Assembly: GCA_033439265.1 (NCBI GenBank)
Contig: JAVTVX010000011.1
Span: 13,971,090 to 14,035,089 of the forward strand
From: Dillenia suffruticosa
Lineage: Eukaryota; Streptophyta; Magnoliopsida; Dilleniales; Dilleniaceae
Reading direction: 5' to 3'
DNA: 64,000 bases
Of this stretch, positions 34,701 through 48,162 are shown in pieces. Below the pieces are notes generated by a model. It did no database searches, had not been told where the DNA came from, and saw only the letters and a list, made by a program, of their open reading frames with translations. Every line of letters begins with the position of its first letter. Positions within the stretch are counted from its first letter, which is position 1. The translations under genes were made by a program, and so were the position numbers.

Positions 34701-37382
34701 TAAAATGAAAAAATGATAGAGATGAGATCTCTATCCATTGTAGTTGGCGGTGAGTGGATCCGTCAATCACTCCGCAAGCAAAGATTTTGAAAGGCTTTTC
34801 CTAAGGTTGAAGTTGAAGTCCAAATTGTGAAGCTAACCGATCAATTTTTCAATAATAATAATAATACATCCCGTTAAGGACCGCCTGGTTGACCACGCGT
34901 TTCCTTCATTTTCTGCATATTTCGTTTGTGGGCCCTATCTTGACCCTTTTTTGGGCCCTACATTTGCCTGATTGCGGGTTCGGGTTGGCCCGGTCGTGGG
35001 CTAACCTGGATTCTTCTAATCAATTTTTTATCCTTTTGGGTCATTGATCCCTGATGATCCGAGATTTTGAGCTCAATTGGAGTAGATTCTAATAAAATCA
35101 TTATTACAAGTAATATAGTAAATTAAAATACAATTGGTGCAAGTTTTATCACGAGCACAGATAGATAAAATCTTTAAAAAGGATTTTAAATAAATACAGA
35201 TATTTGATAAGAATCGATAACTTCAAAATCTTTGAAAGAATACTATTAGAATCAATAAAACGTGATTCTGTTATTGTAAGTAGATATTTTAATGTTAATA
35301 ATCTCTCATTTTCAATCATTATCATAAGAATTTTTAATTTTTTCTTGAGAATTCCTTGTTACAAAAGGAAGCATATGTTTTTTTTGGTACAACATGTTCA
35401 CTTGCTAACTTGATAAGGACATATAATTCTGACAATGGCTAAATATCTAAGCGCACACAAGGGGCATGCATAGGCATATGCAGCCGCTTGAAAATGCAAA
35501 ATTTTGATCTTTAAGTTGTGAACCACTACAACCATGTGCCCACCTTGATCCCGCATTTTGTATGGACAAAAATCAAACTATATTAGATATATATCATTCA
35601 TATTTTCATTTTTTAGTTTATAGTGAAATTCGAATCCGAACCTATTATAAGGGAAGGGGAATTAATATCACTTAAACTAAAATTCATTGGTTATATCATT
35701 CATATATGGTTGAATGAAAAACTAGAAAAGTCCCATTTACGTTTTTGTTCTAGAAAAAAATTTAAATAATTCTGCTCAACCTTTGAAAGCAAATATATGT
35801 AAATTATATACACAACCCTCCAAGGGGGTCCCTTCTCGGTGAAATGACTTCCCTTTGCACCCAATTTTGGTGACACGATGCTCTGCTGCCAACCTCGTCT
35901 TGTCATCAGAGGGGCGATGGAGAAGAGAGAAAGGATAAACACCTTTATTGTTTGAATTAGGTCTTTTTAATTAACCTTTTTGGGAAAAATAAGGCTTGTA
36001 ATAGCCATTGTTTTGATTGAAAATATATTGATATTAAAATTTGAAAAGTAGACATATGCTTATTTTATTTATAATCATTACTTTATATAAAATTTTAGTC
36101 TGTTTTCAAATGTATTAAATTTTAAATTTCCCAACTCAATATTTTATTTATAATATATATAAATATGGAAAATTTCCACCTGAATATTATAATAGCAGTA
36201 TAAAGGTATATTAATTTTCAAATTTTATTTGATTTAATCTCTAAAAGATAACAAAAATGAGATTTATCATAATCATCCAACCTATTTTTCCCTTCAATGA
36301 AAAATCATTCAAGCTATTTACTCAATGAGTTGACCATGTTCATAATTAGTTCTATAAATAATTTTTTTTTAATATTATTTTAATTAAATGAGATTTTTGT
36401 TTATTTATAATCATTGCACACATATTTTATTTATTTATTTATTTTAACCTTGGATTGACCACCACCCAATATCCTGAAATTCGCTTCAACTAATTTGGAT
36501 CAAATATTACAACAACATTGTTTTGTCCATATTCAGGGAGAGTCAAACTCATGATCTTGTTAAGGGACGATGTGTCCATCCCACCTACACAACAAGTGTT
36601 AGTACACACACATTTTATTTTTCATATAAATTCCTAAAAGGCATATAACCATATGGAACATCCTCTATTTCCTTTTAGATAAGGCTATCACTACGAAATG
36701 ATTCATAACCATAAGAAATAGTGTATTCAATATAATTATCTTTAATATTTTGTAGGGTTAGTTAAAACAATTACCAATGCGATATCGATAATTATGGATA
36801 TCAATTGATTTCATCTATTTATACAATAAAGTTTTTTTTTAAATCTTTGCATTCAAATGCACATAATAATCTCTCAACTCTTCTCAAGAAGTTTGGGAAA
36901 ATCAATAAAGAGGACCTGGTAGAGGAAATGGGCAGAAAAGTCGAGAAGTGCAATGAAATTAGATTGAATCTTTTTTTCACCTTTTTTTTTAAAGCTCAAC
37001 AACCCCTTTCCATCTCGTCCTGCAACAAATGTCCTTATAACAAAATAGCGTAGGACTATTCTTTCCTACGAGATCCTTTGTGTTGGGGACATAAACGGTT
37101 TGTAAGGAAATTGTACGAAATCAATGAAAAATGGGTGGAATTCATACTATGTAGTACAAACTTCCACATTGTTCGGGGAAAAAAATGAAAAAAGAAACTT
37201 CCGGGTTGAATTCATATTCATAGATCTAAAAAACAAAATAGTATTTTTGGTTCATAGGTGAAGAGAAAAACCGCTCCATCCTATGACTGATTCTATTAGA
37301 GAGACAGAGAGAAGAGCGCTATGAAGACTTTGCTCTTTCTTTCATATATATATATATACATATATACATATATATACCAACA

Positions 37383-37500
37383 TCCAGCTAGTTTAGTGGC
37401 AAACGCATAAATTCTTTTAATCAAATTCTTGAATTTGAGTTTTGGAATTAGAAAAATAGAAGTTAAAAGAGTTTATCTCTTATTTGAATCTGACAATTAG
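37383..37500 (+). repeat. tRNA-like SINE-type repeat
   Basis: AGCTAGTTTAGTGGCAAACG (A-box-like) then GAATTTGAGTTTTGG (B-box-like) with spacing near that of a tRNA gene, followed by an AATAGAAG body. No clear 3' tail or target duplication. Confidence 0.45.
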
Positions 37501-37755
37501 TTTGAATCGGATCAATCTGATAACTGAATATTAGTGGATCACTACCCATACATATATTTCATCTTTCCGGAATATGATATCATATGATAATAATATGCAT
37601 AGTTCTTCCTAGCTCAGTGCTACAAAAATGTTGGGAGAGGAATAGGAAACTCAACTCTTTGCATGCATGAAAATCGTACAGAATGAATAGAAATTAATAA
37701 GGTAAATGCTATGGTATTAAATTTGATCACCGAACGTGTACTTTCAAATAATCAC

Positions 37756-37758
<3 letters not shown>

Positions 37759-37811
<53 letters not shown>
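37759..37811. repeat. (GA)n microsatellite
   Basis: Perfect GA run of about 53 bases in spacer, not near any recognised gene. Confidence 0.95.
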
Positions 37812-37814
<3 letters not shown>

Positions 37815-38747
37815 TGATGTGGATGGTACCGAATGGTTCCACCATCCACATGCCACACACATGCATGGTCGATCTTTGTCATCTAACTTCCTATTCATGC
37901 ATACGATTTGTTCCAAGGTAGTTATGAAAAATACCTGTCCAAACTCAATTTATTAAGATCAGACCACCCTAGTATTATCTACTAAAAAAAAAAAGAATAG
38001 CTTATAATTATCTGAATTTTGAGCATAATTCATGGCTTTTCGATATACAAAAGCATAAACATGTGTGGCATATGACAGGGACATTGTAAGGTTGTGTGTG
38101 CAGCAAAGTGGGAAGTTGAAATTGAATTCCATGTGCAGCATGCGTATGGTGGGAGACATGAGGTAGACCCCCATATTTCTCATGTTTATGTTTTATCAAG
38201 CACATACCCAAATTCTATTTAATATCTGGGTACCCAAATTTTGACATTCGGAAGGTATTCTCCCCCCCCCCCCCCCAAGAGTTTGATGCTGTCAGTCCTG
38301 CTAAATATTGTCAAAATTGGTAAATGAATGTACCTTATCATCTGGTGATGTGTCTGAGTGTGAGAACAATGCAGTAAGTGTTAGAAGAAGGCCGTGAGAA
38401 GTGTTGAATCCCCGAATGGACCTTCAAACTTCTTGCTTGAATTTATAGGAACAAGCTCTTAGACATTTTACTCAGATTATCTCAGAATCAATTTCTTCTT
38501 GAAACAATTTTTGGAAATTTTCTTCACAACAAATCGCATTACTCTCTCTAGAATGCTTATTCTCTCTACTATACTATCACTTATTGTGATTGTGGTGTAT
38601 AGAGAATGAGATTTAGAATTTTTATTTATGTTCTCTAAGGGGATAATCTAGTGATACAAATTCTCCTTCCCAACCTGATGATATTCAAATTCTTATATAA
38701 AAAACAAAAAATTCTATTTATAAACTTCAATATACCCATCATAATTG

Positions 38748-38935
38748 CTATTGCACTTATTGAATAGTGATTACAAATACTATTATTCCCATCATAATGG
38801 GTCGAATTTAAATTCAAATTTAAATACTATTGCACCTATTGCAATGGTCATTATAAACACAATTATGCTCATCATAGTTGCCTAAATTTAAATTTGAATT
38901 CAAATTTAAATTCAAATTCAAACTCAAATTCAAAT
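38748..38935. repeat. Short tandem repeat with TTCAAA-rich tail
   Basis: Two direct copies with a period of about 79 bp, each beginning CTATTGCAC-TATTG, containing a CATCATA phrase and ending in AATTTAAATT and TTCAAATTTAAA phrases. The second runs into TTCAAA/CTCAAA hexamer repeats. It may be part of a longer retroelement-derived segment at about 38.35-39.07 kb, but no LTR borders can be proven. Confidence 0.6.
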
Positions 38936-39396
38936 GAATCTAATTATACATTCTCTTAAGAAAACAATTTAACTCACTACATGCCGAATAAATTGTTCAA
39001 GTTGGTTTAATACTCAAATATAAGATTTCTCTTATGTGGGTTCAAATCATCTTATCAACACTTTTAATATTTTCACATATTTTAAAGTGCTAATACGTTC
39101 CGGCCATATGTGTGCCCATGTGGCAGTCCCCATGTCATGATGAGACTTCGCACAATCTAATTGGATTTGAATTGAATTACAACTTGAATTTTGATTAAGT
39201 TAATTTCATGTCTTAATTGTTATATTTATATATTTATATTTAAATATATCCATCGGTATACCCTCCACCACGCCACCCCCACCCCTTTATGTTTTGGGAT
39301 CTAGCCCAAGTTGAGAATGTAAAGAAGAAAAAAGGTTAAATTTTCTCATTCAACCGTAAGTAACTAGTCACTGGTAGCTAGAATTTGTAGAATAAG

Positions 39397-39839
39397 TACT
39401 CGGTTGGTAGAGTTTTTTTTTTTTTACTTTTCTTTTCCTTATAAAGAAAAGTAAAATTTAATTTTTGAAATTAAGTTAAAAATTGTTTGATATTTTTATT
39501 TTAAAAAATAAATTAATTTCATAACTTTTGAAATAAAATCAAAATTTAAAAGTTAAAAATTAAAGTTAAAGAGAAAGTAATGACATATAAAGGTAAATAA
39601 ATTAATGATATAGATGTATTTGGAATTTTATATTTTTTAAATGAGAATATAAATGGAATAAAAAAATAGATTTTTTAAAAAATTGACGTGTTTTTAAAAG
39701 AATAAACAAAAACTCTTCGAAGTTTTTTTTTTTGTTTTTTTTTTATTAGAAAAGGTTTTTTTTTTTTTTTAAGAATTTTAAAAAAATTTTTTCTTAAAAG
39801 AAGAAGAAAAGTAAAAATAAAAATCCTATCAAACGAATA
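39397..39839 (+). repeat. MITE-like element with imperfect terminal inverted repeats
   Basis: The left end reads TACTCGGTTGGTAGAGTTTTT; the right end, read on the minus strand, gives TATTCGTTTGATAGGATTTTT (16 of 21 match), both followed by TTACTTTTCTT-like sequence. About 443 bp, very AT-rich, non-coding. No convincing target duplication could be fixed. A diverged relative lies at 10950-11536. Confidence 0.6.
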
Positions 39840-41084
39840 CTGAGTTGGCGTATGAACTTTAAACACCCCTCTTTGTGTTTCTTCTCACCTTTTATTTATC
39901 AAAACCCCAAAAGTAGCCATAATGGCTGCAACTACTTGATGTATGTCCTTTTCCATGTCGAGGGTTTAAGGAAAGGAATAAAAGAAAATCAAGTCATGTC
40001 TTATAATGTAATTTTTTCCACTTTTATTATATTTATTTTTAATTCAATTCTAGTTGGAAGTAGGGTAAAGGGTGAGGAAAGTCGACAGAAAATATACAAT
40101 ATGAAAGATGAAAAGCTTAACCGTTTTTGAATGAAATTTTCTCTCATCTCTTTTTTTTTTCTTCTGGGATAAATAAGTTTGGGAAAAATATTTTAAAAGT
40201 GACAATTTCTCTTAATTTGACCATATAAGAAGAAAATTAGTTTTTATATCAGTATTTTTTATTTCTAAATTATTATTATCCCACCGCACATATTCCAAAA
40301 TTTTTTGGTACATGGTGAATGCCCATCTGATTCGTGAAAATTGAATATAAATTTATATCCGTGACACAAAGATGAAGTCGAAGGCTTTTTTAAGAAAATA
40401 AAATCGAAATCCAAAAGTGTCAAAATATAAAATTATATTTTAATTAATGTGGTTATAGTATTTATAGAGTATTACTTAGAAAACAACTTTTTTAACGAAA
40501 TTTTATTCATTTTAAAATTATAAATTTAAAATTTAATTAAAAAATCTAATACCTCATTTTATTGATTCGATTTTCTATCGATTTTAATAATATATTTAGT
40601 GATTATATAAAAAGAATTACTTTCAATGTATAATTAGCTTTACGAGGTTTCAATTAAAAACATGAAGGAAAACGAAAGAAAATGATTAGACATTCCAATC
40701 ATTTTTAAGAAAGTGGGTAACCAATAAGCTAAAATTTAATGAGAGAGACTTGTAGCGCAAGAGAAATCTAAAATAATTATTAGGTTGTACAAATACAAGA
40801 TAGCTACCACCATTTATGCGCTTATTAAGGTGAAACTCGCCCCACCATAATATACGGATGCGTCAGGTCAGCTGCTCTAAATTATAACGGTATAGTTTTA
40901 GGGTTTGATAATGATTTGTATTTATGTAAAAAAAAAAAAAAGTTTTTTTTTTTTTTTTTTGTAAAAATCTAAATACTCTCTTTCAATTTTGTTGGTAAAT
41001 ATATTATTGGAAATTAGGATAGTGGAGACACAAGAAGATATAATCTGGTAAATGTACATCTAGTTATTATCCTTCAAGAAGTAC

Positions 41085-41086
<2 letters not shown>

Positions 41087-41119
<33 letters not shown>
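41087..41119. repeat. (TA)n microsatellite
   Basis: Perfect TA run of about 33 bases, self-complementary and able to form a cruciform. Confidence 0.95.
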
Positions 41120-41120
<1 letters not shown>

Positions 41121-42610
41121 GAATTGTATGAGAAGAGTTACCTTTTTATGTAATACATATCACATGTCTTCTCATAAAAAGGAAAAGGATGGTGAAAAGC
41201 TTGAGAGTTGTATAAATATAGATGCATATAACCCTCAAAAGCTATCAATTTTTAGTTAATCCGATTCAATAGTTGAATATTAATATTTTTTAAATAAGAT
41301 TTTGAGTTTAAGTTTTATATATGAAAAAAATAGATGTGGAGAATTTTGTCTCTTAAAGATATAATTTGATTTGAACTGAATTTAGTCGAAACCAATATGA
41401 TTAATAAATAAGGTGTTTTGTTTAAAAAAGAAACACTCAAGAGCTTAGACAGGTGTTTCGATAGGATAATTTTTTATGTACACCCATTGATCCATTTTTT
41501 TTGTCTGAGTTAATTTATTCACACGTAGAATTTAAATAGAACAAAATTATACAACAAAGTAAAAAGCAGCTAAATGAAAATATACGAAACATGTAACGCA
41601 AAATTTACATAACAATGCGACTAATAATCAAGAGAAATATATGAATAAGGAGTGTTTTAGAGAAAACCGAAATTCCCATTCACCCAACATCACCTAAATT
41701 TCGGGCTCAAGAAAAAGGACATTATATAAGATATATGGTCACCCCCACAGCCACACCCTATTAATAAAAGCACTCCTGTTGCCTCTCTATGCCTCTTTTG
41801 TTGAACAATGTCTCTTTTGATCCAATACAGCTAAATGGAAGTTATTTTTGTGGGTCTCATAGATTTTTTTATGAATATTAATACTGACAAAATTTTATTA
41901 TTTTTTGTAAAATAATATAATAAAATTAGTAGTGATTAATGAATTGAATGATAATTCGATGGTTATTAATTTTAAAAATATGAATATCTATGAAAATGAA
42001 TAAAAGAATTCATTGATATAATACTGCTAGTCGATTGGTTTGAGAAAGAAAACATTAAGCACCGCCATGAAAAGGCTGCAATCGAAATAAATTGCCACCC
42101 ATCTAAACAAGGACCAACTAGAAATTAGGGGTGGGAGTTGGTCAACTTGATTTGAACCGGCCGACCCGACCCAGATGAAGGATCAACGCGTAAAGCTGGC
42201 GTCAATGCGTGATTGGCTCAAGTCTGTTCTAGCTCAACAACTTTTTGTGCCTGTAGGCCGGTCAAGATCCTCATGGTTCATAAATTCAATAAATTCAAGG
42301 AATAAAGATAATTTTCCATCTTCATCGATAATCCGTCTTGTAAGAAAAAATATTAAATTTTTTAATAAAATTTTAAATTTAAAATTTAAAAATAATAATC
42401 AATACGTTATGAGAATCATCTCCTAATAAAACTCATAAATATTTAAATTAAATTAATTAAAATATGATTTTACATTACATAAAAAGAATAAAATTTTCGG
42501 GAGGGATCGGTATACCCGCAAGAATTTTGGTAAGAAGCACATGTCCTACAAAATCTGGCTTTTACTTTCCATTCATGTTAAAAAAAATAAAGAGCACTTG
42601 AGTAAAAAGT

Positions 42611-42644
<34 letters not shown>

Positions 42645-43525
42645 CGTGTAATTCAAGGCATGAAAATGGTTAATGGATTTGGAGACATCTAGAATCTTTT
42701 TTTCACCCATCAATTGAAATTGAAAACAAATTAAGCAAAGGAAAAGAACATGAAAGCAAAAGAAAGGAGAGATGAGAGGGGTAGGGTTAGTTGAAATTAC
42801 CTGCCAAGAAGAATCACTTTCATCATTGTTCTGACCTTAGTTACTTTATTTTTGTTCCCTCCCCTCCCCCAACCCCCCCCCCCCCCCAAAATACTAATTG
42901 GAATGTTCAACCTTCAACTGCACCATCAAAGGTTCCATCACTCACTTTCCCAACTAAATTGGAATGTTAGCTTTTGGACCCACAATCTATTTTAAATTAA
43001 GTAGTTAGATTCATTACTTTATGCTAGGTTATATATATATATATATTAGAAATTCAGACATAGAGGTTTTTTTTTTTTTTTTTTTTATAACACATGGGTA
43101 TCAATCCTCCAATATATACTCCAATTGACTAGAGACTTGGATGATTATTTGGGAAGGAGTTCTATTAATCAGAAAGATCTTGCTTCTCAAAATTTTTTGC
43201 TTATTAGATTTTCTAATTTTAACAGGAGTATATTGTCCGTTCGCCCTATAAATAACGAGTCTCTCTTCATTATATAATATTTCATTCTCAATTAATACAA
43301 TTAAATGTTAAACTATTGTAAATTTAAAAATTTATGAATTTGAAACTCTTATTTATCCTTCAGATTTAGTTATTTTTAAATCAAATCTACACTTAGTGTA
43401 AACAATTATAAAGAATTGAATTTTAAATCGTATGTATCTGCTGAGTGAGGATTCAATTAATTTTTAGACAATTAATTTTTTTACAAATAATTCAAATGAA
43501 AATTTTCTGTGTCTTTGAGTTTTTC

Positions 43526-43561
<36 letters not shown>

Positions 43562-44991
43562 TAGTCCGAAAAGAAAAAGATTAAAGGTACATTTGATGAG
43601 AGTGAAACTGCATGGGTGAAGTCTAATAATACGATGGTCCAAGAAATGAATGGTGAAGAATGTTAGAGTTGATCATATATGCATATTTTTGGCGTGGAGA
43701 CATGCATGCATGCTTGTGTACATGGATGGAGTCATGAGAAGATGAAATCAAAACGTTAAAAGAAAGAGAAGGCGAAGGGGGTTTAGATAGACAAAGCGTG
43801 GGCTAGCGTTATGATTGGAGCCACTACTTGGGTTGCTACCTGCACCTGCATGGGGTTAACATAATCTTGCCCCCATAAAAAAGCCTTCAAAACAGACCCT
43901 CCAAATTATTCAAATCATTCATCTCAATTTTAACATTAAACTCTTTTCTGCATTATATATATTACTCATAAACTCTATGTTACAAAACATTCGAGTTCAA
44001 TCTTTAGCCACATACATACATTTATATATACTTCATCTCGTAAAAAAAAAGAAAAAATTCAAATAGCATTAAGAATTTTTAAAATTAAATATTATTGTCC
44101 AGACTGAGAGGTAAGGGAAAAACAACCTGTATTTGATTGGTAAAATGTTATTTCTCTCTCTTTTTTTTTTTTTTAAAAAAAATAAGATTATAAAATGTTA
44201 TTTTTCTCATATTAACCTTTCAGGTCAAGCATGAGTCACAAATTACTAACTCAGTATGAATCTGTGTTAATGGTGTATTTCTCTTTTTCGAATACTTTTA
44301 TTTGTCGAAATTTCTCAATTTTTACATCTCAATTCTTTTTTAATACGCCATTTAGGATCTGGTTTTATTTTTTATTTTTTAGGAATTTTTTTTTTCTAAA
44401 TGTAGTCGAGTCAATAAAAATCTACAACTATCAAAAAAGAGATTTATGTTTACGATAATTAATAAAACCTGCTAACATTTTGTTCTCAATAATTTTTTAA
44501 AATATTAAAATATTTTACTTAATAAAAACTAAAAGAATAACATTAATGTATAAATATTTATCAATTCTTAGATAAACTGTTTACCTTTATCATCTCTGTT
44601 ACCAAAAAAAAAAAAATCATATTCTTAGATAAACTGTAAACATCCCATTCATTTTTTTAAAAAAAAATAAAAAATAAAAACAGAGAAAGTAATATAAAGT
44701 TCTATAATGTCTTCAACAAAACGCACCACCAATCACGACAATGATCTTGGTCCACATACTCGTATAAAGACTCTTAGACCCTTTCTCTTCTAGCCAGCCA
44801 TGGTGAAAATCCCACTAAAAATGAAAAAAGAAAAAAAGGTTCCAGTTAAAATACAATACCTATATTCACAATTTTAATTTAATTTATTTTTTGTTTTATC
44901 AAAATTCTCTCCTCATATCTCCTTTTTGCTTAAGGGACAAACAAACATATTTTTAATTGCCCTTATAATCTACTAACTAGTTCATGCTCAT

Positions 44992-44992
<1 letters not shown>

Positions 44993-45048
<56 letters not shown>

Positions 45049-45070
45049 GTAATAGTAATAATAATAATAA
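44993..45070. repeat. (TAA)n microsatellite
   Basis: About 78 bases of TAA/ATA trinucleotide repeat with two TAG interruptions, ending in an A run. It produces a poly-Tyr frame on the minus strand that is not protein. Confidence 0.95.
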
Positions 45071-45639
45071 AAAAAAAAATTTTTTTTCACTAAATGCAGG
45101 TGTTGAAATTTAAATTGCTTCATTTTCACATATATGTTGTCCAGGAATAAGAAGGCGTGGAATCGAAGACCGGACTGCACATACAATATGCATATATATT
45201 ATATACAGAGACAAACACCGCCGAGCCGAAAATTTCGGCAATAGAAATTGCTTTTAGGGTTTTGTCGCCCAGCGTTTGGTTTGGACCGCAAAGTCAGGGC
45301 GAAGGTTTCCTCCGCATATTCGTACGGAGATTAGCTACCCGTACCCAACTTTCTTTTGTCTACGTGGCACTGTTCCAACCTCTAAGAAATCCCCCACCCC
45401 ACATTTAATTTTTTTTATCTTTTTATATATAATATTACAATATTCATTAGTTTTTATGATGGAACGGTAAGAAGAGTCTCCTTTTAAAGGCTTGATCCTG
45501 GCCTATTAGTCCTCCCCTTTTTTTTCCTTTTTTTTTTATTAATACGAAAAATATAACTAAATAAAATTGAATCAGAAAAAAAAGAGAAAATTTTACTATT
45601 TGAATTGTCTTCGAGAGATTTCATTTTTTTCATTAAACG

Positions 45640-45790
45640 AAACTTTACCTGTTTAATGATTTGAGCATTGTGTGATCATTAAGAGATATTTTTTTAAATT
45701 TTATTTTTCTATTCACATGATTCAAAGTCAAAACTTATAATAAAACGAATACAACGCATTACCGTTATACCCACGAGAGTTTGATCTACC
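45640..45790 (-). repeat. tRNA-like SINE-type repeat
   Basis: On the minus strand: GGGTATAACGGTAATGCGTT (A-box-like), then TTTTGACTTTGAATCATG (B-box-like), then a body with AATCTCTTAATGATC-like phrases and CAATGCTC. It aligns block by block with 54440-54590, also minus. Confidence 0.5.
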
Positions 45791-45849
45791 TATTTAGTCT
45801 TAAACATAATAACAAATCAATTAGTTTACACCTCTCTCTCAACGATGAT

Positions 45850-46150
45850 TTTACAATATTCAAAAAATATTTTTTATTTTAAAAAATATATTAATTAATA
45901 TTTATATAATAATTTTTATATTTTTATACATTAATTAAATTATTTACTTATTTAATTATAATTTTTACTTTATATATTATTTATCTTAAATTAATAATAT
46001 ATTTAATTATTTTAATTTTTATTGATGATTATTTTATTATATATATAAAATAATTAATATTTATATTAAAATTTTTATTATTTATACGTTTTCTCGTATT
46101 TTTATTCATGTAAATACGATTTCATTTTTCTATTTTCGTTTTCCTAAAAG
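45850..46150 (-). repeat. AT-rich dispersed repeat, minus copy
   Basis: Inverted partner of 34355-34700. Together they form a widely spaced inverted repeat about 11 kb apart. It lies about 400-500 bp upstream of the pectate lyase promoter. Confidence 0.6.
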
Positions 46151-46543
46151 CGAGCTCAAAACAGATTTTTTTTACCATGGGTAAACAATATTCATTAGTT
46201 TTTTACCATGGGAAAGCGGTGAAGAAGTTTGTTGAAATGTCAGAGAGCGACGGCGTCGGTGCTCACGCACGGCCCAGTTAAATCTTAAGCAGAGAATAGC
46301 GAGAGAAAAAGAAAAAATGCAGAGGCCGTTAGTAGCGGTTACCAAGGTGGTTAAAGCAACTAGTGGATGGGTTGAGTTAGGACACGGAAAGCCTAACCTA
46401 ACAACGGTCAAATTAACTGCCCCTACGCTACATAAACTAAACCCCAGCCTGTTCAATTTTGGAGACGTTAGGAGTTAACGGCGTTAGTACAGAGTATCAA
46501 GGGATCACAAAAAAAAAAAGGAAACAGGAGTCATGCTGGTCTC

Positions 46544-46550
46544 TATAAAA
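46544..46550 (+). promoter_or_regulatory. TATA box of pectate lyase
   Basis: TATAAAA lies 115-121 nt upstream of the pectate lyase ATG, preceded by mixed sequence and followed after about 50 bases by a CT-rich leader (46600-46618). The usual plant TATA-to-start spacing predicts transcription from about 46575-46585. Confidence 0.7.
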
Positions 46551-46664
46551 AGCAAGCCTCATTGCTCTGCTTCTTTGACTTAATTCCTCTGTTCTTCTTC
46601 TATTCTCTCTCTCTCTTTCACAGATCCACTTCTTTCCTAGAGAGAGAAAGAAGATAACACGAAA

Positions 46665-47685
46665 ATGGCGTTCAAGTCATTTCTCTGTCTTCTTTTCCTC
46701 CTCACATTCCTCTACGCTACTTCATTTGCTACTGCAGCTGCTGGTCCTAGCAAAGTCGATGTCCAAAAATCTGGGTAACTCTCTCCCTCTTATCTGTCCC
46801 TAATTTTCTTCCTTCTCTCTAGGGGAAAACTCTCTGTTCTTGACAATGTGTAGGAAAATGCTTACACAGAAACTTGATTTCGGTTTTTCTTTTTGATTTC
46901 TGGGTTTCACGATCTGGAAATTTACCTACATTATGTAGAGAATTCAAGGTTTTGAGTCATTCACAAGAAAATTTTATCTTATTTTATTTTTGAATGTAAA
47001 TGTTCTTTCTCTGGACAATTTCTGTCTCTGAACATAATTACTGGTTATCTTTCAACAAAAATTCCTTTTTCAATACAACGTCTCTCTCTCTCTCTCTCTC
47101 TCCGAAACAGACTGTTCGTACAGTACATTTCTTTTACTGCGAGACTGAGGAATAAGAGTTAATTGTTATTACAGAGATGGAGAACAACCAGAAGCGCAGT
47201 CCCACGAGTTGTACAATTCATCAATGGAGCTCAGGTCTCTACAATTTCACAGCTCTTAAATTTTTCTTTTTTGGTGACCAGTAAAGTTCATTTTAGGTTA
47301 AAATTGGATCAAATTTGAAACTGGATCTGAGCCGTTAACTTCTGGACTAGGAGTAATCCTGGCCGTTGAGATCTGCGGTCCCTGGATCTGGTCTGGGATT
47401 TTATCGTTATTGTTAGTTATCGTTATTTATCACCTGTTCTATTTTTATAAATCTCTGATTTTTTTTTATTTATTTTTTAAAGGGTAAATTTCACAAAACC
47501 CAAAGACTCTGTGTCAAAAGCAAAATAATAAACGAATCACTTTGTTCAAATTAATTCTCTCTCTGTCTCTCACATCTTTTGATGGGGTTCTAATGGCTTC
47601 TGGAATGTGCCCTTTCTGAGGGTTTCACTGGAACAGAAAAGGCAGTGTCCTCGACCTTGGGCACTGCAACGTATGCACACTGCAT

Positions 47686-47722
<37 letters not shown>

Positions 47723-48131
47723 TAAATTTATACTCCCTCCCATGTGAGTTCAGTACACTTTTTCGGATTTTGGGTTCTATACATGAATTTACTAAAATAC
47801 CCCTAGATTTTGCAACATTTCACATTCCGTCATTTTTCTTCTTTTGCTAAATTGGGCATTAAAACTGGGGATAATAAATCAAATGATAATAATAATAAGA
47901 TTGACAAGTTCGATGTTCCGTTTTAGATTAGATAACCCGAATAAACGATAAAAAAAAATTGGATCCCATTTTGGCAATTAATTGGAATTGTTAAATTTAG
48001 GGGAGTTTGGTTGAGATGGGAAAAAAAAAATTAATGGGAGTGATAAATGTTGGCGGTGGTGTTGTTTCAGGTTGAGTGAGCATGCTGTTGATGACCCAGT
48101 AGAAGTTGTTCGCTCTGTTGCAATGTGGGTT

Positions 48132-48162
<31 letters not shown>

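Larger units (their letters stand above)
34701..39390. other. Long spacer with microsatellites
   Basis: No gene recognised. Contents: short AAT run near 34852-34866, tRNA-like fragment near 37383-37500, (GA)n at 37759-37811, a C15 homopolymer at 38262-38276 and a short tandem repeat at 38748-38935. A minus-strand frame near 35700-35942 (RRGWQQSIVSPKLGAKG) has no match I know. Confidence 0.55.
39840..45849. other. Long spacer, no gene seen
   Basis: AT-rich with microsatellites: (TA)n at 41087-41119, CT runs near 42613-42641 and 43530-43558, a C15 run at 42873-42887, and (TAA)n at 44993-45070. The segment 45215-45410 is distinctly more GC-rich and open in two plus frames (for example PSVWFGPQSQGEGF) but matches nothing I know. 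Confidence 0.55.

Noticed and set aside
38350..39075. Possible solo LTR
   Set aside because: The texture resembles a retroelement end, but I could not find matching TG..CA borders with a target duplication, so it is mentioned only as context.
44992..45186. Poly-Tyr open frame on the minus strand
   Set aside because: Translation of the (TAA)n microsatellite; low complexity, not a gene.
45215..45410. Exon of an unrecognised gene (GC-richer, open in two frames)
   Set aside because: No motif, no convincing splice sites or partner exons, and start codons in both frames are arbitrary.
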